DNA of 64,000 bases from Myxococcus hansupus (GCF_000280925.3 NZ_CP012109.1:5476501-5540500); one strand, 5' to 3'. Positions 8,671-18,007 are shown, counted from the first letter of the stretch. Notes: a model not told the origin generated them from the sequence alone. Numbers and translations are program-made.

Positions 8671-9006
8671 ATGGCACGTCCTCGAAAAGAATTGTCCACC
8701 GTCCCGCTGACGCCGGCCATGGTGAACTGGGCCGAGGCCCTGGGTGACGCCATTGGCCGCGGCATGCTGCGCGCGCTCAACGACGGCATGCCCCGGCTGG
8801 GCAGCCCTTCGCCGAGTCCCAACGCCCTCACCGCGGGTCGCCGCAGGGGCCGTCCGCCGAAGGTCATGGCGGGAGCCAGCCTGGTGTCGTTGGACCGTCG
8901 CTGTACCGTGGATGGCTGCACCCGTGAGCAACGCTCGAAGGGGTTGTGCTCCGCGCATTACCAGGCCGAGCGCCGCCGGCAGATTTCGGGCGGCAAGTCG
9001 GCCTGA
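8671..9006 (+). CDS. Small protein with AT-hook and a Cys/His zinc-knuckle-like motif
   Basis: A 111-residue basic protein starting at ATG 8671, preceded by TTGGAG. Residues near 57-64 (RRRGRPPK) form a textbook AT-hook, which binds the minor groove of AT-rich DNA. The C-terminal third has C-x4-C-x9-C-x2-H (CTVDGC, then GLCSAHY), a pattern that resembles zinc knuckles in phage HNH-type proteins, although no HNH residues follow. The N-terminal 45 residues look helical. It is probably a DNA-binding protein. I do not recognise a named family. It has its own AT-rich promoter region and is divergent from ppk2. Confidence 0.75.
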   Translation: MARPRKELSTVPLTPAMVNWAEALGDAIGRGMLRALNDGMPRLGSPSPSPNALTAGRRRGRPPKVMAGASLVSLDRRCTVDGCTREQRSKGLCSAHYQAERRRQISGGKSA

Positions 9007-9061
9007 TTGACTGGCTTCTGGCCAATCGCCCACGGCCCTGGGCGAAGGCCGGTGAGCAGCG

Positions 9062-9748
9062 TCAGCCCTGCCAGGGGTCGGAAACGGAAGACGTCGCCTT
9101 GAGCAGCTCCCAGGCCGCCAGCACGTCCACCACGCGCTCCACCTCGTTGGGCAGGGAGCGAGCCCGCTGAGACTTGAGATAGTCCTCCGCGAAGGCCCTC
9201 AACCGCATCCCCACGAAGAGTCGCGCCAGCGCAACCTCCGTCTGTCCGCTGAAGTCGAGGAAGCGCACGCCGAAGCCGCTGCGGCCCTCGGGGCCATCCC
9301 CCCGCTCCTCCCGGACGATTTCCGCGCGCGCCAGCACCGGCGCGGCCCCCGGCTCCAATGAGAAGCGGACGCCCAGCACCGTGCCCAGTGGCAGGTAGAA
9401 GGTGCTCTCCAGGAACGCGCCGCTGACGCTCACGTTGATGGAGAGCAGGCTCGCCTCGAAGCGGCGCTCCCCCGCCTCGTCATCCACCCAGACCTCGAAC
9501 CGCGTGCCGAGCTGGGCCCGGGGAAAGTGACGGTGCTCCGCCTCCCCCTGATTCATCTCAATCAAGGGTGAGAACGTGGGCCGAGGCTCGGCGCTCACCG
9601 CCGCGGGCGCGGCCACCGGCGCTCGCGCGGGCGCCGCCGCCACGGGGCGCGCCTCCTTCGCCAGCACCGGCGCCTGCTGCACGGGCGCTCGCACCGGCGC
9701 CTCCACGCGGGTTGTCCCCACTGCCTTCTGGCCACCCTTCCTCTGCAT
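9062..9748 (-). CDS. PilZ-domain protein
   Basis: A 228-residue protein. The first 60 residues are an Ala/Pro-rich linker. A PilZ-like domain follows, with the c-di-GMP-binding pattern R-x3-R (Arg73 and Arg77 in RHFPRAQLG) and N-x-S-x2-G (Asn105 to Gly110 in NVSVSGAF). The Asn replaces the usual Asp of D-x-S-x2-G, as is common in myxobacterial PilZ proteins. Further beta strands end at GFGVRFLDF, then a helical tail. It is a likely c-di-GMP effector with unknown output. A GGDEF cyclase is encoded about 7 kb away. Confidence 0.85.
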   Translation of the reverse strand: MQRKGGQKAVGTTRVEAPVRAPVQQAPVLAKEARPVAAAPARAPVAAPAAVSAEPRPTFSPLIEMNQGEAEHRHFPRAQLGTRFEVWVDDEAGERRFEASLLSINVSVSGAFLESTFYLPLGTVLGVRFSLEPGAAPVLARAEIVREERGDGPEGRSGFGVRFLDFSGQTEVALARLFVGMRLRAFAEDYLKSQRARSLPNEVERVVDVLAAWELLKATSSVSDPWQG

Positions 9749-9876
9749 GACGCGCCCTCACCTGCCCGGGAGGGACTCGCCCTCCAGTTGCGTTGGTGGG
9801 GTGATTCATACACCACCCCATGCCGCGCGCCGAGAAACGCTTGCGCCCGTCTTCGGAAGATAGATTCCAGGAATTC

Positions 9877-11028
9877 TCAGAACATGTGACGTCGCATGCT
9901 GATGTTCACCAGCAAGCCGATGCAGAGCATCACCGACAACAGGGATGAGCCGCCGTAACTCATCAGCGGCAGGGTGATACCCGTCACCGGCAGCAAGCCA
10001 ATCACCATGCCGATGTTCTCGAACACCTGCCAGAAGAGCATCGCCACCACGCCCACGGCGACGAAGGCTCCGAATCTGTCTCGCGCGTTGAACCCCACGC
10101 CCAGGCCGAAGATGAAGATGGCGCCGTAGAGCACCAGCAGGACGAGGCACATCACGAAGCCGTGCTCCTCCGCCCACACCGAGAAGATGAAGTCGGTGTG
10201 CTGCTCGGGCAGGAAGCGCAGGCCCGTCTGGGTTCCCTCGCGCCAGCCCTTCCCGGAGACGCCTCCGCTGCCCACGGCGATTTTCGACTGGGCCGCGTGG
10301 TACCCACTGCCGCGCAGGTCCGCCTCGGGGTCCAACCAGCCGGAGATGCGCTGGCTCTGGTGCTTCTTCAGGTAGTGCCGGACGATGGTGGGCCGCGGCT
10401 CTGGCACGTCGCGGATGTAGTCGTTCCAGATGACGATGCCCGCCGCGAGCACGCCCGCCACCAGCGTGGCCACCAGGTACCAGCGCACCTTGCCGAACAG
10501 GATGACGGTGAGCGAGGACAGGCCAATCATCAGCGCCGTGCCCAGGTCCGGCTGCACCAGCACCAGGGTGAAGGGCACCAGGACGACGAGCACCGGCTTC
10601 CACAGCCGCGTCAGGCTGTAGGACGGCTCATTGGGCTGGAAGTCGTCGTGGTAGACCTTGGCCAGCATCAACACGACGCCAATCTTCACGAACTCCGCGG
10701 GCTGCATGCGGAACGGGCCAATGACGAACCAGCTCTCCGCGCCCTTCGCCGTGTGGCCGAAGAAGCGCAGCGCGATGAGCAGCACGATGTTGCCCACGTA
10801 GATGGGCACCGCCATGCGCTGAATCCAGCGGTAGTCCACCAGGCACACCACCAGCACCGCGAGCATGCTGACGCCCAGGTAGAGCGTCTGCGAGCCCCAC
10901 ACCGGCGAGTGGGGCGGGCGTGACGCCGAGGCCAGGTTCCAGATGCCCAGGCCGCACACCGCCAGCACGGAGATGATGAGGCCCCAGGGGATGTGGGGCA
11001 CCATCCGGCGCTCAATCCGCAGTTGCAC
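9877..11028 (-). CDS. rodA: RodA peptidoglycan glycosyltransferase (SEDS family)
   Basis: A 383-residue polytopic membrane enzyme of the elongasome that polymerises lipid II glycan strands together with PBP2. SEDS hallmarks are AESWFVIGPFRMQPAEFVK, LVQPDLGTALMI, the extracellular loop QTGLRFLPEQHTDFIFSVWAEEHG containing the conserved PEQHTDFIF block, and GLLPVTGITLPLMSYGGSS. GTG at 11028 is preceded by GAGGA at seven bases and gives a 17-base overlap with mrdA. ATG at 11046 is possible but lacks such a site. It is the last gene of the mre operon. Confidence 0.95.
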   Translation of the reverse strand: MQLRIERRMVPHIPWGLIISVLAVCGLGIWNLASASRPPHSPVWGSQTLYLGVSMLAVLVVCLVDYRWIQRMAVPIYVGNIVLLIALRFFGHTAKGAESWFVIGPFRMQPAEFVKIGVVLMLAKVYHDDFQPNEPSYSLTRLWKPVLVVLVPFTLVLVQPDLGTALMIGLSSLTVILFGKVRWYLVATLVAGVLAAGIVIWNDYIRDVPEPRPTIVRHYLKKHQSQRISGWLDPEADLRGSGYHAAQSKIAVGSGGVSGKGWREGTQTGLRFLPEQHTDFIFSVWAEEHGFVMCLVLLVLYGAIFIFGLGVGFNARDRFGAFVAVGVVAMLFWQVFENIGMVIGLLPVTGITLPLMSYGGSSLLSVMLCIGLLVNISMRRHMF

Positions 11029-13051
11029 GCGCGCGTTCCTCGTCATCGCCCGGAAGCCGGGCCGGTGGCCGCACACCCCGCGTCAGCGCCGCCTCTTCAG
11101 GGCCAGGCGCGCGCTTCACGGAGGACGGCGTGTAGGGCTGATTGGGACGCGGCGGCGGCGCCGTGGCGTCCAGCTTCTTCAGGTCGAAGTACTTCTGGAA
11201 CACCGCCATCGCCGTGGGCGCCGCGTCCGAGCCGCCGTGTCCGCCGTGCTCGTTGAGCACCACGATGGCGAGCTCCGGCTTGTCCGCGGGCGCGAAGCCG
11301 GCGTACCAGGCGTGGTCGCGCTCGAAGAAGCTCATCTGGTGCGTCTTCAGGCGGATGGCGCCCAGGCGGGCCACCTGCGCGGTGCCCGTCTTCGACGCCA
11401 CCAGGATGTCCTTGTCCCGCATGTGGTTCGTCCGCGCGCGGTAGGCCGTGCCGCCCGGCTCGTGCGCCACCTTCACCAGGCCGTCGATGACCGCCTTGAG
11501 GTGCGGGGCCGGCAGCTCCACCTTGCGCACCACCTCCGGCATGAAGGACTCGATGGTCTGCCCATCCAGGTCCTCCAGGCGGTTCACCATCTGCGGCTTG
11601 TAGAGCGTGCCGCCGTTGGCGATGGCCGCGTACACCAGCGCAAGCTGGAGCGGCGTGACGTTGTTGTCGCCCTGGCCAATGGAGCTGTTGAGCGCCATGC
11701 CCTTGGTGTAGCCGCCGGGGGAGGCCTTGTCGTGGTACGCGCTGGTCGGCATGATGCCCGGCACCTCGGCCACCACGTTGACGCCGGTGGGGCTGCCCAG
11801 GCCCAGCGACTTGCCCATCTCACCAATGGGGTCCAGGCCGATGGTGTCCGCCACCTTGTAGAACCAGGTGTCGCAGGACGACTTCATCGCGGTGAACCCG
11901 TCCACGTGGCCATGGCCCGCGTCCTTGTGGCAGCGCCACGTGCGCGCGCCCAGCCGGTAGCCACCCGGGCAGTTCACCACCGTCTCCGGACGGAAGGCGC
12001 CGGACTTGAACGCGGCCAGCGCGGTGACGACCTTGAAGGTGGACCCCGGGCTGTAGTGCTCGGCGGCCACGCGGTTGATCATCGGGTCCAACGGGTCGCG
12101 CGACAGCAGCGCCATCTGCGCGGGCGTCACGCGGCCGGTGAGCAGGTTGGGGTCGAAGCCGGGCCGCGACACCAGCGCGCGGATGAACCCCGTGTTCACG
12201 TCGATGGCGACCACCGCGCCCGTCACGCCCGGGAAGGCCCGCTCCGCCTCCTCCTGCAGCCGCATGTCGATGGACAGCACCAGGTTGCTGCCCGGACGCG
12301 GCGGCACCACGGCGTTGTCCCCCAGCTTGTCGTTCAGCTCTTCAATCGTCTGTCCGCGCGCGTTCACCACTTCCTTGCGCACGCCATCCGTGCCGCGCAG
12401 CCGCTGCTCGAAGTAGCGCTCCAGGCCGCGCCGGCCAATGTAGTCCCCCAGCGCGTAGCGGGCGCCGTCGCCGTTGAGGCGCTCCAGTTCCTCCTGGGTG
12501 ATTTCATTCATGTAGCCCAGCACGTGCGACAGCACGTTGTTGGTGCGGTAGTGGCGGTGCGGCACGGGCGCCACCTCCACGCCGTCCAGGATGTCGCGCC
12601 GCGCGGCGATGCGGTCGTACTCGTCGCGGGACAGGTCCACCCGCACCGGCACCGGCTGGAAGGGCGCGTTGCGGCGCCCCGTGCGCACCATGTCCTCCAC
12701 CTTCTTGCGCTGGTCCGGGTCCCACTGGAGCAGCTCCGCCAGCCGCGGAATCACCTGCTCGAAGCAGTCCGTGCAGAAGGCGGGGGTGACGAAGGCGTCG
12801 AAGGACGGACGGCTGTCCACCAGGATGGTGCCGCGCGCGTCCTTGATGACGCCGCGGTCGGCGCGCAGCCGCACCTCCTTGACGAAGTTGGCCACGCTCT
12901 TGGCGGCGTACTCCTCGCCCCGGGTGATTTGCAGCCGGTAGAGCTGGATGGAAATCAGCCCCAGGCCCAGCACCATGGCCAGGCCCAGCCACACGAAGCG
13001 CCGCTTGAGCTCGCGCCCGGGCGTCGTATTTCCCAGCGTGGGAGGCGTCAC
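11012..13051 (-). CDS. mrdA: Penicillin-binding protein 2 (elongasome transpeptidase)
   Basis: A 679-residue class B PBP: one N-terminal membrane helix (RRFVWLGLAMVLGLGLISIQL), a dimerisation/pedestal domain, then the transpeptidase. The active-site serine is in SPGSTFKVVTAL (SxxK), the SxN-type motif follows in the SSIGQGDNNVTPLQ region, and KTGT is present in ASKTGTAQV. It cross-links peptidoglycan made by RodA. I read the start as GTG at 13051, overlapping the mreD stop by four bases. The open frame upstream of it is antisense-like low-complexity sequence. Confidence 0.95.
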   Translation of the reverse strand: MTPPTLGNTTPGRELKRRFVWLGLAMVLGLGLISIQLYRLQITRGEEYAAKSVANFVKEVRLRADRGVIKDARGTILVDSRPSFDAFVTPAFCTDCFEQVIPRLAELLQWDPDQRKKVEDMVRTGRRNAPFQPVPVRVDLSRDEYDRIAARRDILDGVEVAPVPHRHYRTNNVLSHVLGYMNEITQEELERLNGDGARYALGDYIGRRGLERYFEQRLRGTDGVRKEVVNARGQTIEELNDKLGDNAVVPPRPGSNLVLSIDMRLQEEAERAFPGVTGAVVAIDVNTGFIRALVSRPGFDPNLLTGRVTPAQMALLSRDPLDPMINRVAAEHYSPGSTFKVVTALAAFKSGAFRPETVVNCPGGYRLGARTWRCHKDAGHGHVDGFTAMKSSCDTWFYKVADTIGLDPIGEMGKSLGLGSPTGVNVVAEVPGIMPTSAYHDKASPGGYTKGMALNSSIGQGDNNVTPLQLALVYAAIANGGTLYKPQMVNRLEDLDGQTIESFMPEVVRKVELPAPHLKAVIDGLVKVAHEPGGTAYRARTNHMRDKDILVASKTGTAQVARLGAIRLKTHQMSFFERDHAWYAGFAPADKPELAIVVLNEHGGHGGSDAAPTAMAVFQKYFDLKKLDATAPPPRPNQPYTPSSVKRAPGPEEAALTRGVRPPARLPGDDEERARATAD

Positions 13052-13548
13052 CGCAGCAACCCCGCGGGCCGCTCCTGGGACGCCTCGAAGCGCCGCAGGA
13101 GTGGGAAGAGCGCCAGCGCCGCCAGCCCCGTGAGCGCCACCTGCAGCGGCATCTCCGCCAACTGCGAGCCGGGGCCGTCCTCCTTCACCGTCAGCCAGGT
13201 GAAGAAGGTGACGAGCAGCGAATGCCCCACGTCCGCCGCCATGGAGAACAGGGCGAAGGCCAGGGCGCCGCGGACCTCCACGAAGGTGGGCACCAGCCGC
13301 CCCACCAGGAAGATGAACACGGCCAGGAACGTGTAGAGCCACGTGGGCTGCCCGCTCATCAGGTCGAGCAGGTACCCCACGCTGAAGGCGGAGATGGAAC
13401 CTTCCACCAAGGTCGCCCGCAGGGCCAGGAACGCCACCAGCACCACGGTCACGTCAATGCGGCCGAGCTCCAGGCCCGCCTGCTTCACCAGGACCGACTC
13501 CAGCGTGAGCAACGCCAGGGCCAATGCGACCGTCACCAGGAACTTCAT
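13048..13548 (-). CDS. mreD: Rod shape-determining protein MreD
   Basis: A 166-residue inner-membrane protein with about five hydrophobic helices (MKFLVTVALALALLTLES at the start, then WLYTFLAVFIFLVGRLV and QVALTGLAALALFPLL). Size, topology and position between mreC and mrdA identify it as MreD. It overlaps mreC by four bases (ATGA) and mrdA by four. MreD proteins diverge strongly, so the call rests on context as much as on sequence. Confidence 0.9.
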   Translation of the reverse strand: MKFLVTVALALALLTLESVLVKQAGLELGRIDVTVVLVAFLALRATLVEGSISAFSVGYLLDLMSGQPTWLYTFLAVFIFLVGRLVPTFVEVRGALAFALFSMAADVGHSLLVTFFTWLTVKEDGPGSQLAEMPLQVALTGLAALALFPLLRRFEASQERPAGLLR

Positions 13549-14405
13549 TTCGACGCGCCCTCCGCGGTGCCGCCCGGCGCCATGGCGCTGTACGGACTGC
13601 CCACCACCAACACCTCTTCCAGCTTGCTCGTATCCACCGCCGGGACGATGTCCGCGCCCTGGAACATGCCGTGCTCCTTCTTCTCCAGGCCGGTGACGCG
13701 GCCCACCACCACGCCGGGCGGATAGATGCCATCCGTGCCCGCGGTGATGATGAGGTCTCCGTCCTCCACGTCCTCGGTGCGCAGCATGTTCTCCAGCTTC
13801 AGGGGACCGCCTCCCGTACCCGCCGCCGTGCCCCGGGCCCGCGAGCGCTGCACGCGCACCGCCACCCGGCTCTGGGGGTCCGTCACCAGCGCCACGTCCG
13901 CGTACCCGCCGGTGGCCCGGATGACCTGTCCCACGATTCCGTCCGGCGTCACCACGGACATGCCGCGAAAGACGCCTTGCTGCTCGCCACTGCTGATGCG
14001 GACCGACAGGAGCTTCGCCACCGGATTGACGCCCACCACCCGCGCCGGGATTTCAGGCCCCGGCTCCGCCTGCGCGTAGTTGAGCAGCTTGCGCAGCCGC
14101 TCGTTCTCCATGCGCGACTCGCCCAGGGCCTGCACGGCCGCCCGCAACTGGAGGTTCTCCAAACGCAGCGCGTCATTCTCCCGGCGCACGCCCCGCAGGT
14201 CCAGGTAGTTCTGACCCGCGGCCACCGCGCCCTCGATGGCGGAGGTCAGCCCCTGTTGGACCGGGGATGTCACCGCGATGATGGCCCGGTCGACGAAATT
14301 GGGTCCCCTGCCCTTGCTGCCGCCGAGCAGGAAGGCCACGAGCGGGGCGAGGAGCAGAAAGCCCACGAAAAGGGGGCGGTAATACCGCTTGAGGAGCGAC
14401 CACAC
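13545..14405 (-). CDS. mreC: Cell shape-determining protein MreC
   Basis: A 286-residue periplasmic scaffold with one N-terminal membrane helix (PLFVGFLLLAPLVAFLLG), a coiled coil at about residues 70-110 (NDALRLENLQLRAAVQAL), and the two-barrel MreC domain containing RVVGVNPVAKLLSVRISSG and GMSVVTPDGIVGQVI. It activates PBP2-RodA. The start is GTG at 14405 without a strong ribosome binding site. It is the first gene of the mreC-mreD-mrdA-rodA operon. mreB, which usually comes first, is absent here. Confidence 0.93.
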   Translation of the reverse strand: MWSLLKRYYRPLFVGFLLLAPLVAFLLGGSKGRGPNFVDRAIIAVTSPVQQGLTSAIEGAVAAGQNYLDLRGVRRENDALRLENLQLRAAVQALGESRMENERLRKLLNYAQAEPGPEIPARVVGVNPVAKLLSVRISSGEQQGVFRGMSVVTPDGIVGQVIRATGGYADVALVTDPQSRVAVRVQRSRARGTAAGTGGGPLKLENMLRTEDVEDGDLIITAGTDGIYPPGVVVGRVTGLEKKEHGMFQGADIVPAVDTSKLEEVLVVGSPYSAMAPGGTAEGASK

Positions 14406-14463
14406 TGGCTGGAGTTTCCGGGGGTGTTAGAGGAGCAGGGGCGGGCTAAGGGCTCTAAATCGC

Positions 14464-14497
14464 TTGCATTTTCCGGTGCGATATCCTAGGCAGTCAA
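14464..14497. promoter_or_regulatory. Overlapping divergent promoter elements for mreC and the ppiD-like gene
   Basis: On the minus strand, TTGACT (14497-14492) and GAAAAT (14473-14468) are 18 bases apart and end about 60 bases before mreC. On the plus strand, TTGCAT (14464-14469) and TAGGCA (14487-14492) are 17 bases apart and face the chaperone gene. The minus-strand match is the better one. The 200-base gap between the two genes holds no other recognisable feature. Confidence 0.42.
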
Positions 14498-14605
14498 GGC
14501 CTGCATGGGGGGCGGTTCCTGGTCCACCACCCACCGGCCGGGCTACCAACAACACCGCGTCGCGAGTCCTTCCGCACGGCTTTTCTCGGCGCGTTTGCCC
14601 CAGAA

Positions 14606-16180
14606 GTGACGACAATGGACGGTCTGAATCCCCGGAAGGTTGCCTCGCTCCTGTTCATCATCGGCATCGCGGTGGTGTTCACGCTCCAGTTCGGCCCGGG
14701 CAGTACCGGCTTCGGAGCCTCGGGCGGCGCGGTGGCGCCTGGCGCGGTGGCGACGGTGAACGGCAAGGAAATCCCGCTGCGCGACTTCGCCGCGGCGTGG
14801 GCCCAGCAGATGAACTTCCTGCGCTCGCAGGGCAGCCCGGTGCCGGAGTCGCTCGCCCGCCAGTTCGGCATGCACACCCAGGTGCTCGACCGGCTGGTGA
14901 GCACGGAGCTGCTGGCCCAGGCGGCCGAGCGCCACGGCATCACCCCGTCCGACGACGAGCTGCGCAAGCTGCTCTTCCAGAACACGGACTTCCAGAAGGA
15001 CGGCCAGTTCAACTTCGAGCGCTACCAGCAGGTGCTGCGCGACTTCTACCGGAAGACGCCGCAGGACTTCGAGACGGAGCTGCGCCGCCAGTTGGCCGCC
15101 CAGAAGATGGTGGACGTGGTGCGCGCCAACGCCGTCGTCTCCGACGACGAGGTCCGCGCCCGCTTCGAGAAGGAAGGCAACCAGGCCAAGCTCGTCTTCG
15201 CGCGCTTCCTGCCGGCCATGTACGCCGACAAGATTCCCGCCCCCACCGCCGCCCAACTGGCCGAGTGGACGAAGACGCACGAGAAGGAGATCAAGGAGTA
15301 CTTCGAGGCCAACCGCTTCGTGTACCAGCAGCCGGAGCGCATCCGCGCGCGCCAGGTGCTGGTGAAGCTGCCCCCGGAGGCCACCGCCGAGCAGAAGAAG
15401 GCGGCCCTGGAGAAGGCGCAGGCGCTGCGCAAGGAGATCGAAGGCGGCAAGGACTTCGCCCAGGTGGCGCGTGACAGCAGCGAGGACCCGGGCAGCAAGT
15501 CGCGCGGTGGCGACCTGGGCTGGGTGGAGCGCGGGAGCTGGGAGCCGGCGCTGGCGGACGCGGCCTTCGCGCTGCAGGCCGGCCAGGTGACGCAGCCGGT
15601 GGAGACCAAGTTCGGCGTGCACCTGGTGAAGGTGGAGGAGAAGCAGGCCGCCCAGGACCAGAAGCTGGAGGACGTGCAGAAGGAGATCGCCACCACGCTC
15701 TACAAGCAGGAGCGCGCCAAGCAGCAGGCCCGCGCCGAGGCAGACAAGGCGCTGGCCGCCATCAAGGGTGGCCAGTCGCTGAAGACGCTGTTCCCGCCGG
15801 AGAAGGAGCAGCCCGCGCTGCTGCGCTTCGAGACGGAGTCGCGCCCGGAGGCCGTGGAGACGGACAGCTTCACCGCCGAGGGTGAGGCGGTGCCGCACCT
15901 GGGCCCCGCGCCCGAGCTGGTGAAGGCGACCTTCGCCGTCAGCAACCCGCAGCCGGTGGACGGGGTGTTCCCCGCCGGTGAGGGCTTCGTGGTGGCGCAG
16001 GTGGTGGAGCGCCAGAAGCCGGACGCGGAGGGCTTCGACAAGCGCAAGGACGAGCTGCGCAACCAGGCCCGTCAGGCCAAGCAGATCGAGCTGACGGAGT
16101 CCTTCCTCAAGGCGCTGCGCGAGCAGGGCGCGGTGGATACGAACACCGCCGCCATCGACTCGGTGGTGGGCACCGGGTGA
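14606..16180 (+). CDS. PpiD/SurA-type peptidyl-prolyl isomerase, membrane anchored
   Basis: A 524-residue periplasmic folding factor. One membrane helix (VASLLFIIGIAVVFTLQF) anchors the N-terminus. A SurA_N-like chaperone region follows, with the VNGKEIPLRDF and LVSTELLAQAAERHGI signatures. A parvulin (rotamase) domain lies at roughly residues 245-345, from RIRARQVLVKL to FGVHLVKVEEK. A second, degenerate parvulin-like segment may lie near the C-terminus. The layout matches PpiD, which helps outer-membrane proteins leave the Sec translocon. Start GTG at 14606 or ATG at 14615. Divergent from mreC. Confidence 0.88.
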   Translation: MTTMDGLNPRKVASLLFIIGIAVVFTLQFGPGSTGFGASGGAVAPGAVATVNGKEIPLRDFAAAWAQQMNFLRSQGSPVPESLARQFGMHTQVLDRLVSTELLAQAAERHGITPSDDELRKLLFQNTDFQKDGQFNFERYQQVLRDFYRKTPQDFETELRRQLAAQKMVDVVRANAVVSDDEVRARFEKEGNQAKLVFARFLPAMYADKIPAPTAAQLAEWTKTHEKEIKEYFEANRFVYQQPERIRARQVLVKLPPEATAEQKKAALEKAQALRKEIEGGKDFAQVARDSSEDPGSKSRGGDLGWVERGSWEPALADAAFALQAGQVTQPVETKFGVHLVKVEEKQAAQDQKLEDVQKEIATTLYKQERAKQQARAEADKALAAIKGGQSLKTLFPPEKEQPALLRFETESRPEAVETDSFTAEGEAVPHLGPAPELVKATFAVSNPQPVDGVFPAGEGFVVAQVVERQKPDAEGFDKRKDELRNQARQAKQIELTESFLKALREQGAVDTNTAAIDSVVGTG

Positions 16181-16210
16181 TTCCGGGCGTCACACCGTGA
16201 CGCCTCCGAG

Positions 16211-16252
16211 AGGGCCGGGCCGAGGGAACTCCCCTCCCCGGCCCTTTCTCTT
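16211..16252 (+). terminator. Rho-independent terminator of the ppiD-like gene
   Basis: A perfect nine-base stem, AGGGCCGGG at 16211-16219 with CCCGGCCCT at 16237-16245, is followed by TTCTCTTT. It lies just downstream of the stop and upstream of a convergent gene. Confidence 0.75.
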
Positions 16253-16265
16253 TGCGGGCTTGGGG

Positions 16266-17357
16266 CTACCGCTCGGGGAACTGGGGTGAGCCGTTGCCCT
16301 GGGGTGGCACGGGTTCGGCGATGCAGAGCGCGTCCCGGCCCCGCGCCTTGGCGCCGTACATGGCGAAGTCCGCGGCGCGGATGAGGTCCAGCGCGGACGT
16401 GGCGTGGTCCGGATAGGTGGCCACCCCCACGCTGGCGGTGAGGCGCACGTCCAGGCCCTGCTCCACCAGGAAGCTCCGGCCCCGGAAGGCCTCGCACACG
16501 CGCTGACCGATGATGGCCGCGCCGTCCTGGTCCGTCTCCACCAGGAGCATGGCGAACTCGTCTCCCCCGTAGCGGAAGACGGCGTCCAGGTTCTGCCGGC
16601 CCAGGGTGATGAGCAGGTCCCCCACCTCCTTCAAGGTCGCGCTGCCCACCAGGTGCCCGTGGGTGTCGTTGACGCTCTTGAAGTGGTCCAGGTCCAGGAA
16701 GACGAGCGACAGCGGGTGCCGGAAGCGCTCCGAGCGCTTCACTTCCTGATCCAACAGGGCGCGCAGGTGCCGGGCGTTGTAGCAGCCGGTGTGCTCGTCC
16801 GTAATCGTGAGCTCCTGCACCCGCCGGAAGTTGCGCGCGTTTTCAATGGCGATGGCCGCGTAGTCCGCGATGGCGGTGAGGATGGTGAGGTCCTCGTTGG
16901 TGAAGGGCGGATCCATGGGCCCGTTCACCAGCTCGATGATGCCCAGCACCCTGCCCCGGGCCAGCAGCGGCACGGCGAGGATGGAGCGGGTGTGGAAGGC
17001 GGAGGCCTTGTCGAAGCGTGGGGAGAAGCTGGGGTCCCCGCCCACGTCATGGACGAGCCGGGCCACGCCGGACGTGAAGACGGCCCCGGCAATGCCCTCG
17101 CCGGGGTTGAGCTGGAGGCCCTTGAGCACGTCCGCGCCGTCCCCCACCGCGATTTCGAAGTAGAGCTTCCCGGTGCGCTCGTCCTGGAGGATGAGCGACC
17201 AGTTGCGGGGCAGCAGCAGGCTGCTGACCTTCTGCATCACGAGCGCCAGCACCTCGCGCAGCTCGAGCGTCGAGGTCAGGGCCTTGGCCATCTCATTGAA
17301 GGCGGCAAGCTGCTCGACTGTCCGCTTCATGGCCGACAGGAGGTCCGCGGGATTCAT
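16266..17357 (-). CDS. GAF-GGDEF diguanylate cyclase
   Basis: A 363-residue soluble protein with a GAF sensory domain at about residues 28-175 and a GGDEF domain at about 185-345. The active-site motif is intact (YGGDEF, GGDEF at 264-268) and the metal/GTP region [16 protein letters not shown] is canonical, so it should make c-di-GMP. The product-inhibition site R-x2-D is missing: the residues five before GGDEF read QNLD. No membrane segment is present, so the signal is intracellular. It is convergent with the ppiD-like gene. Confidence 0.92.
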   Translation of the reverse strand: MNPADLLSAMKRTVEQLAAFNEMAKALTSTLELREVLALVMQKVSSLLLPRNWSLILQDERTGKLYFEIAVGDGADVLKGLQLNPGEGIAGAVFTSGVARLVHDVGGDPSFSPRFDKASAFHTRSILAVPLLARGRVLGIIELVNGPMDPPFTNEDLTILTAIADYAAIAIENARNFRRVQELTITDEHTGCYNARHLRALLDQEVKRSERFRHPLSLVFLDLDHFKSVNDTHGHLVGSATLKEVGDLLITLGRQNLDAVFRYGGDEFAMLLVETDQDGAAIIGQRVCEAFRGRSFLVEQGLDVRLTASVGVATYPDHATSALDLIRAADFAMYGAKARGRDALCIAEPVPPQGNGSPQFPER

Positions 17358-17410
17358 CCGTAGAGTCCACTCCGGGGCACAAGTCTGGTAAGGCCGGACC
17401 GAGCCGTAAC

Positions 17411-18007
17411 ATGCACATGAACGCAGATCAAACGTTGCTCATCCTGGCTTCCGCGTCGCCGCGACGGCGTGAACTTCTGTCACAGTTGGACATCCGCTTC
17501 ACCGTCTCCGCGGCGGACATCGACGAAACGCCCCACCCGGGGGAGGCCGCGCCGGCCTACGTCGAGCGGCTCGCCCGGGAGAAGGCCCGCGTGGTGGCCG
17601 CCCGCCACCCCGGCGCCTGGGTGCTGGCCGCCGACACCACCGTGGCCCTGGGGACCGAGCTGATGGGCAAGCCCCGGGACCCGGAGGAGGCCCAGGCCAT
17701 GCTCACGCGCCTGTCCGGCCGCACCCACGACGTCTACACCGGCGTGGCCCTGGCGGGCCGGCACGAGGAGGCGCTGGTCGTTCACACGCGCGTCACCTTC
17801 CGAGCCCTGCGTGAATCGGAGATGGCCTGGTACGCCCACTCCGGCGAGCCCCTGGACAAGGCGGGCGCCTACGCCATCCAGGGCAAGGGCGGCTTCCTCG
17901 TCGCCGGCGTGGAGGGCAGCACCTCCAATGTCGTGGGCCTGCCCCTGGGTGAGACGGTGGCGCTGCTGGAGCGGGCCGGCGTGCCCGTGCCCTGGAGGAC
18001 GGAATGA
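17411..18007 (+). CDS. maf: Maf-family nucleoside triphosphate pyrophosphatase
   Basis: A 198-residue Maf protein with the signature [15 protein letters not shown] at the N-terminus, [28 protein letters not shown] and the C-terminal [12 protein letters not shown] and [11 protein letters not shown] blocks. The family hydrolyses dTTP, UTP and modified nucleotides and is linked to septum control. The sequence fits the YhdE-type (dTTP/UTP) subgroup. Starts at 17411 and 17417 are both possible. Its stop overlaps the start of the next gene by four bases, so the two are co-translated. Confidence 0.93.
   Translation: MHMNADQTLLILASASPRRRELLSQLDIRFTVSAADIDETPHPGEAAPAYVERLAREKARVVAARHPGAWVLAADTTVALGTELMGKPRDPEEAQAMLTRLSGRTHDVYTGVALAGRHEEALVVHTRVTFRALRESEMAWYAHSGEPLDKAGAYAIQGKGGFLVAGVEGSTSNVVGLPLGETVALLERAGVPVPWRTE

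Noticed and set aside
10943..13336. Long plus-strand open frame opposite rodA and mrdA
   Set aside because: It is antisense to two well-supported genes, with composition typical of a GC-rich shadow frame and no ribosome binding site.
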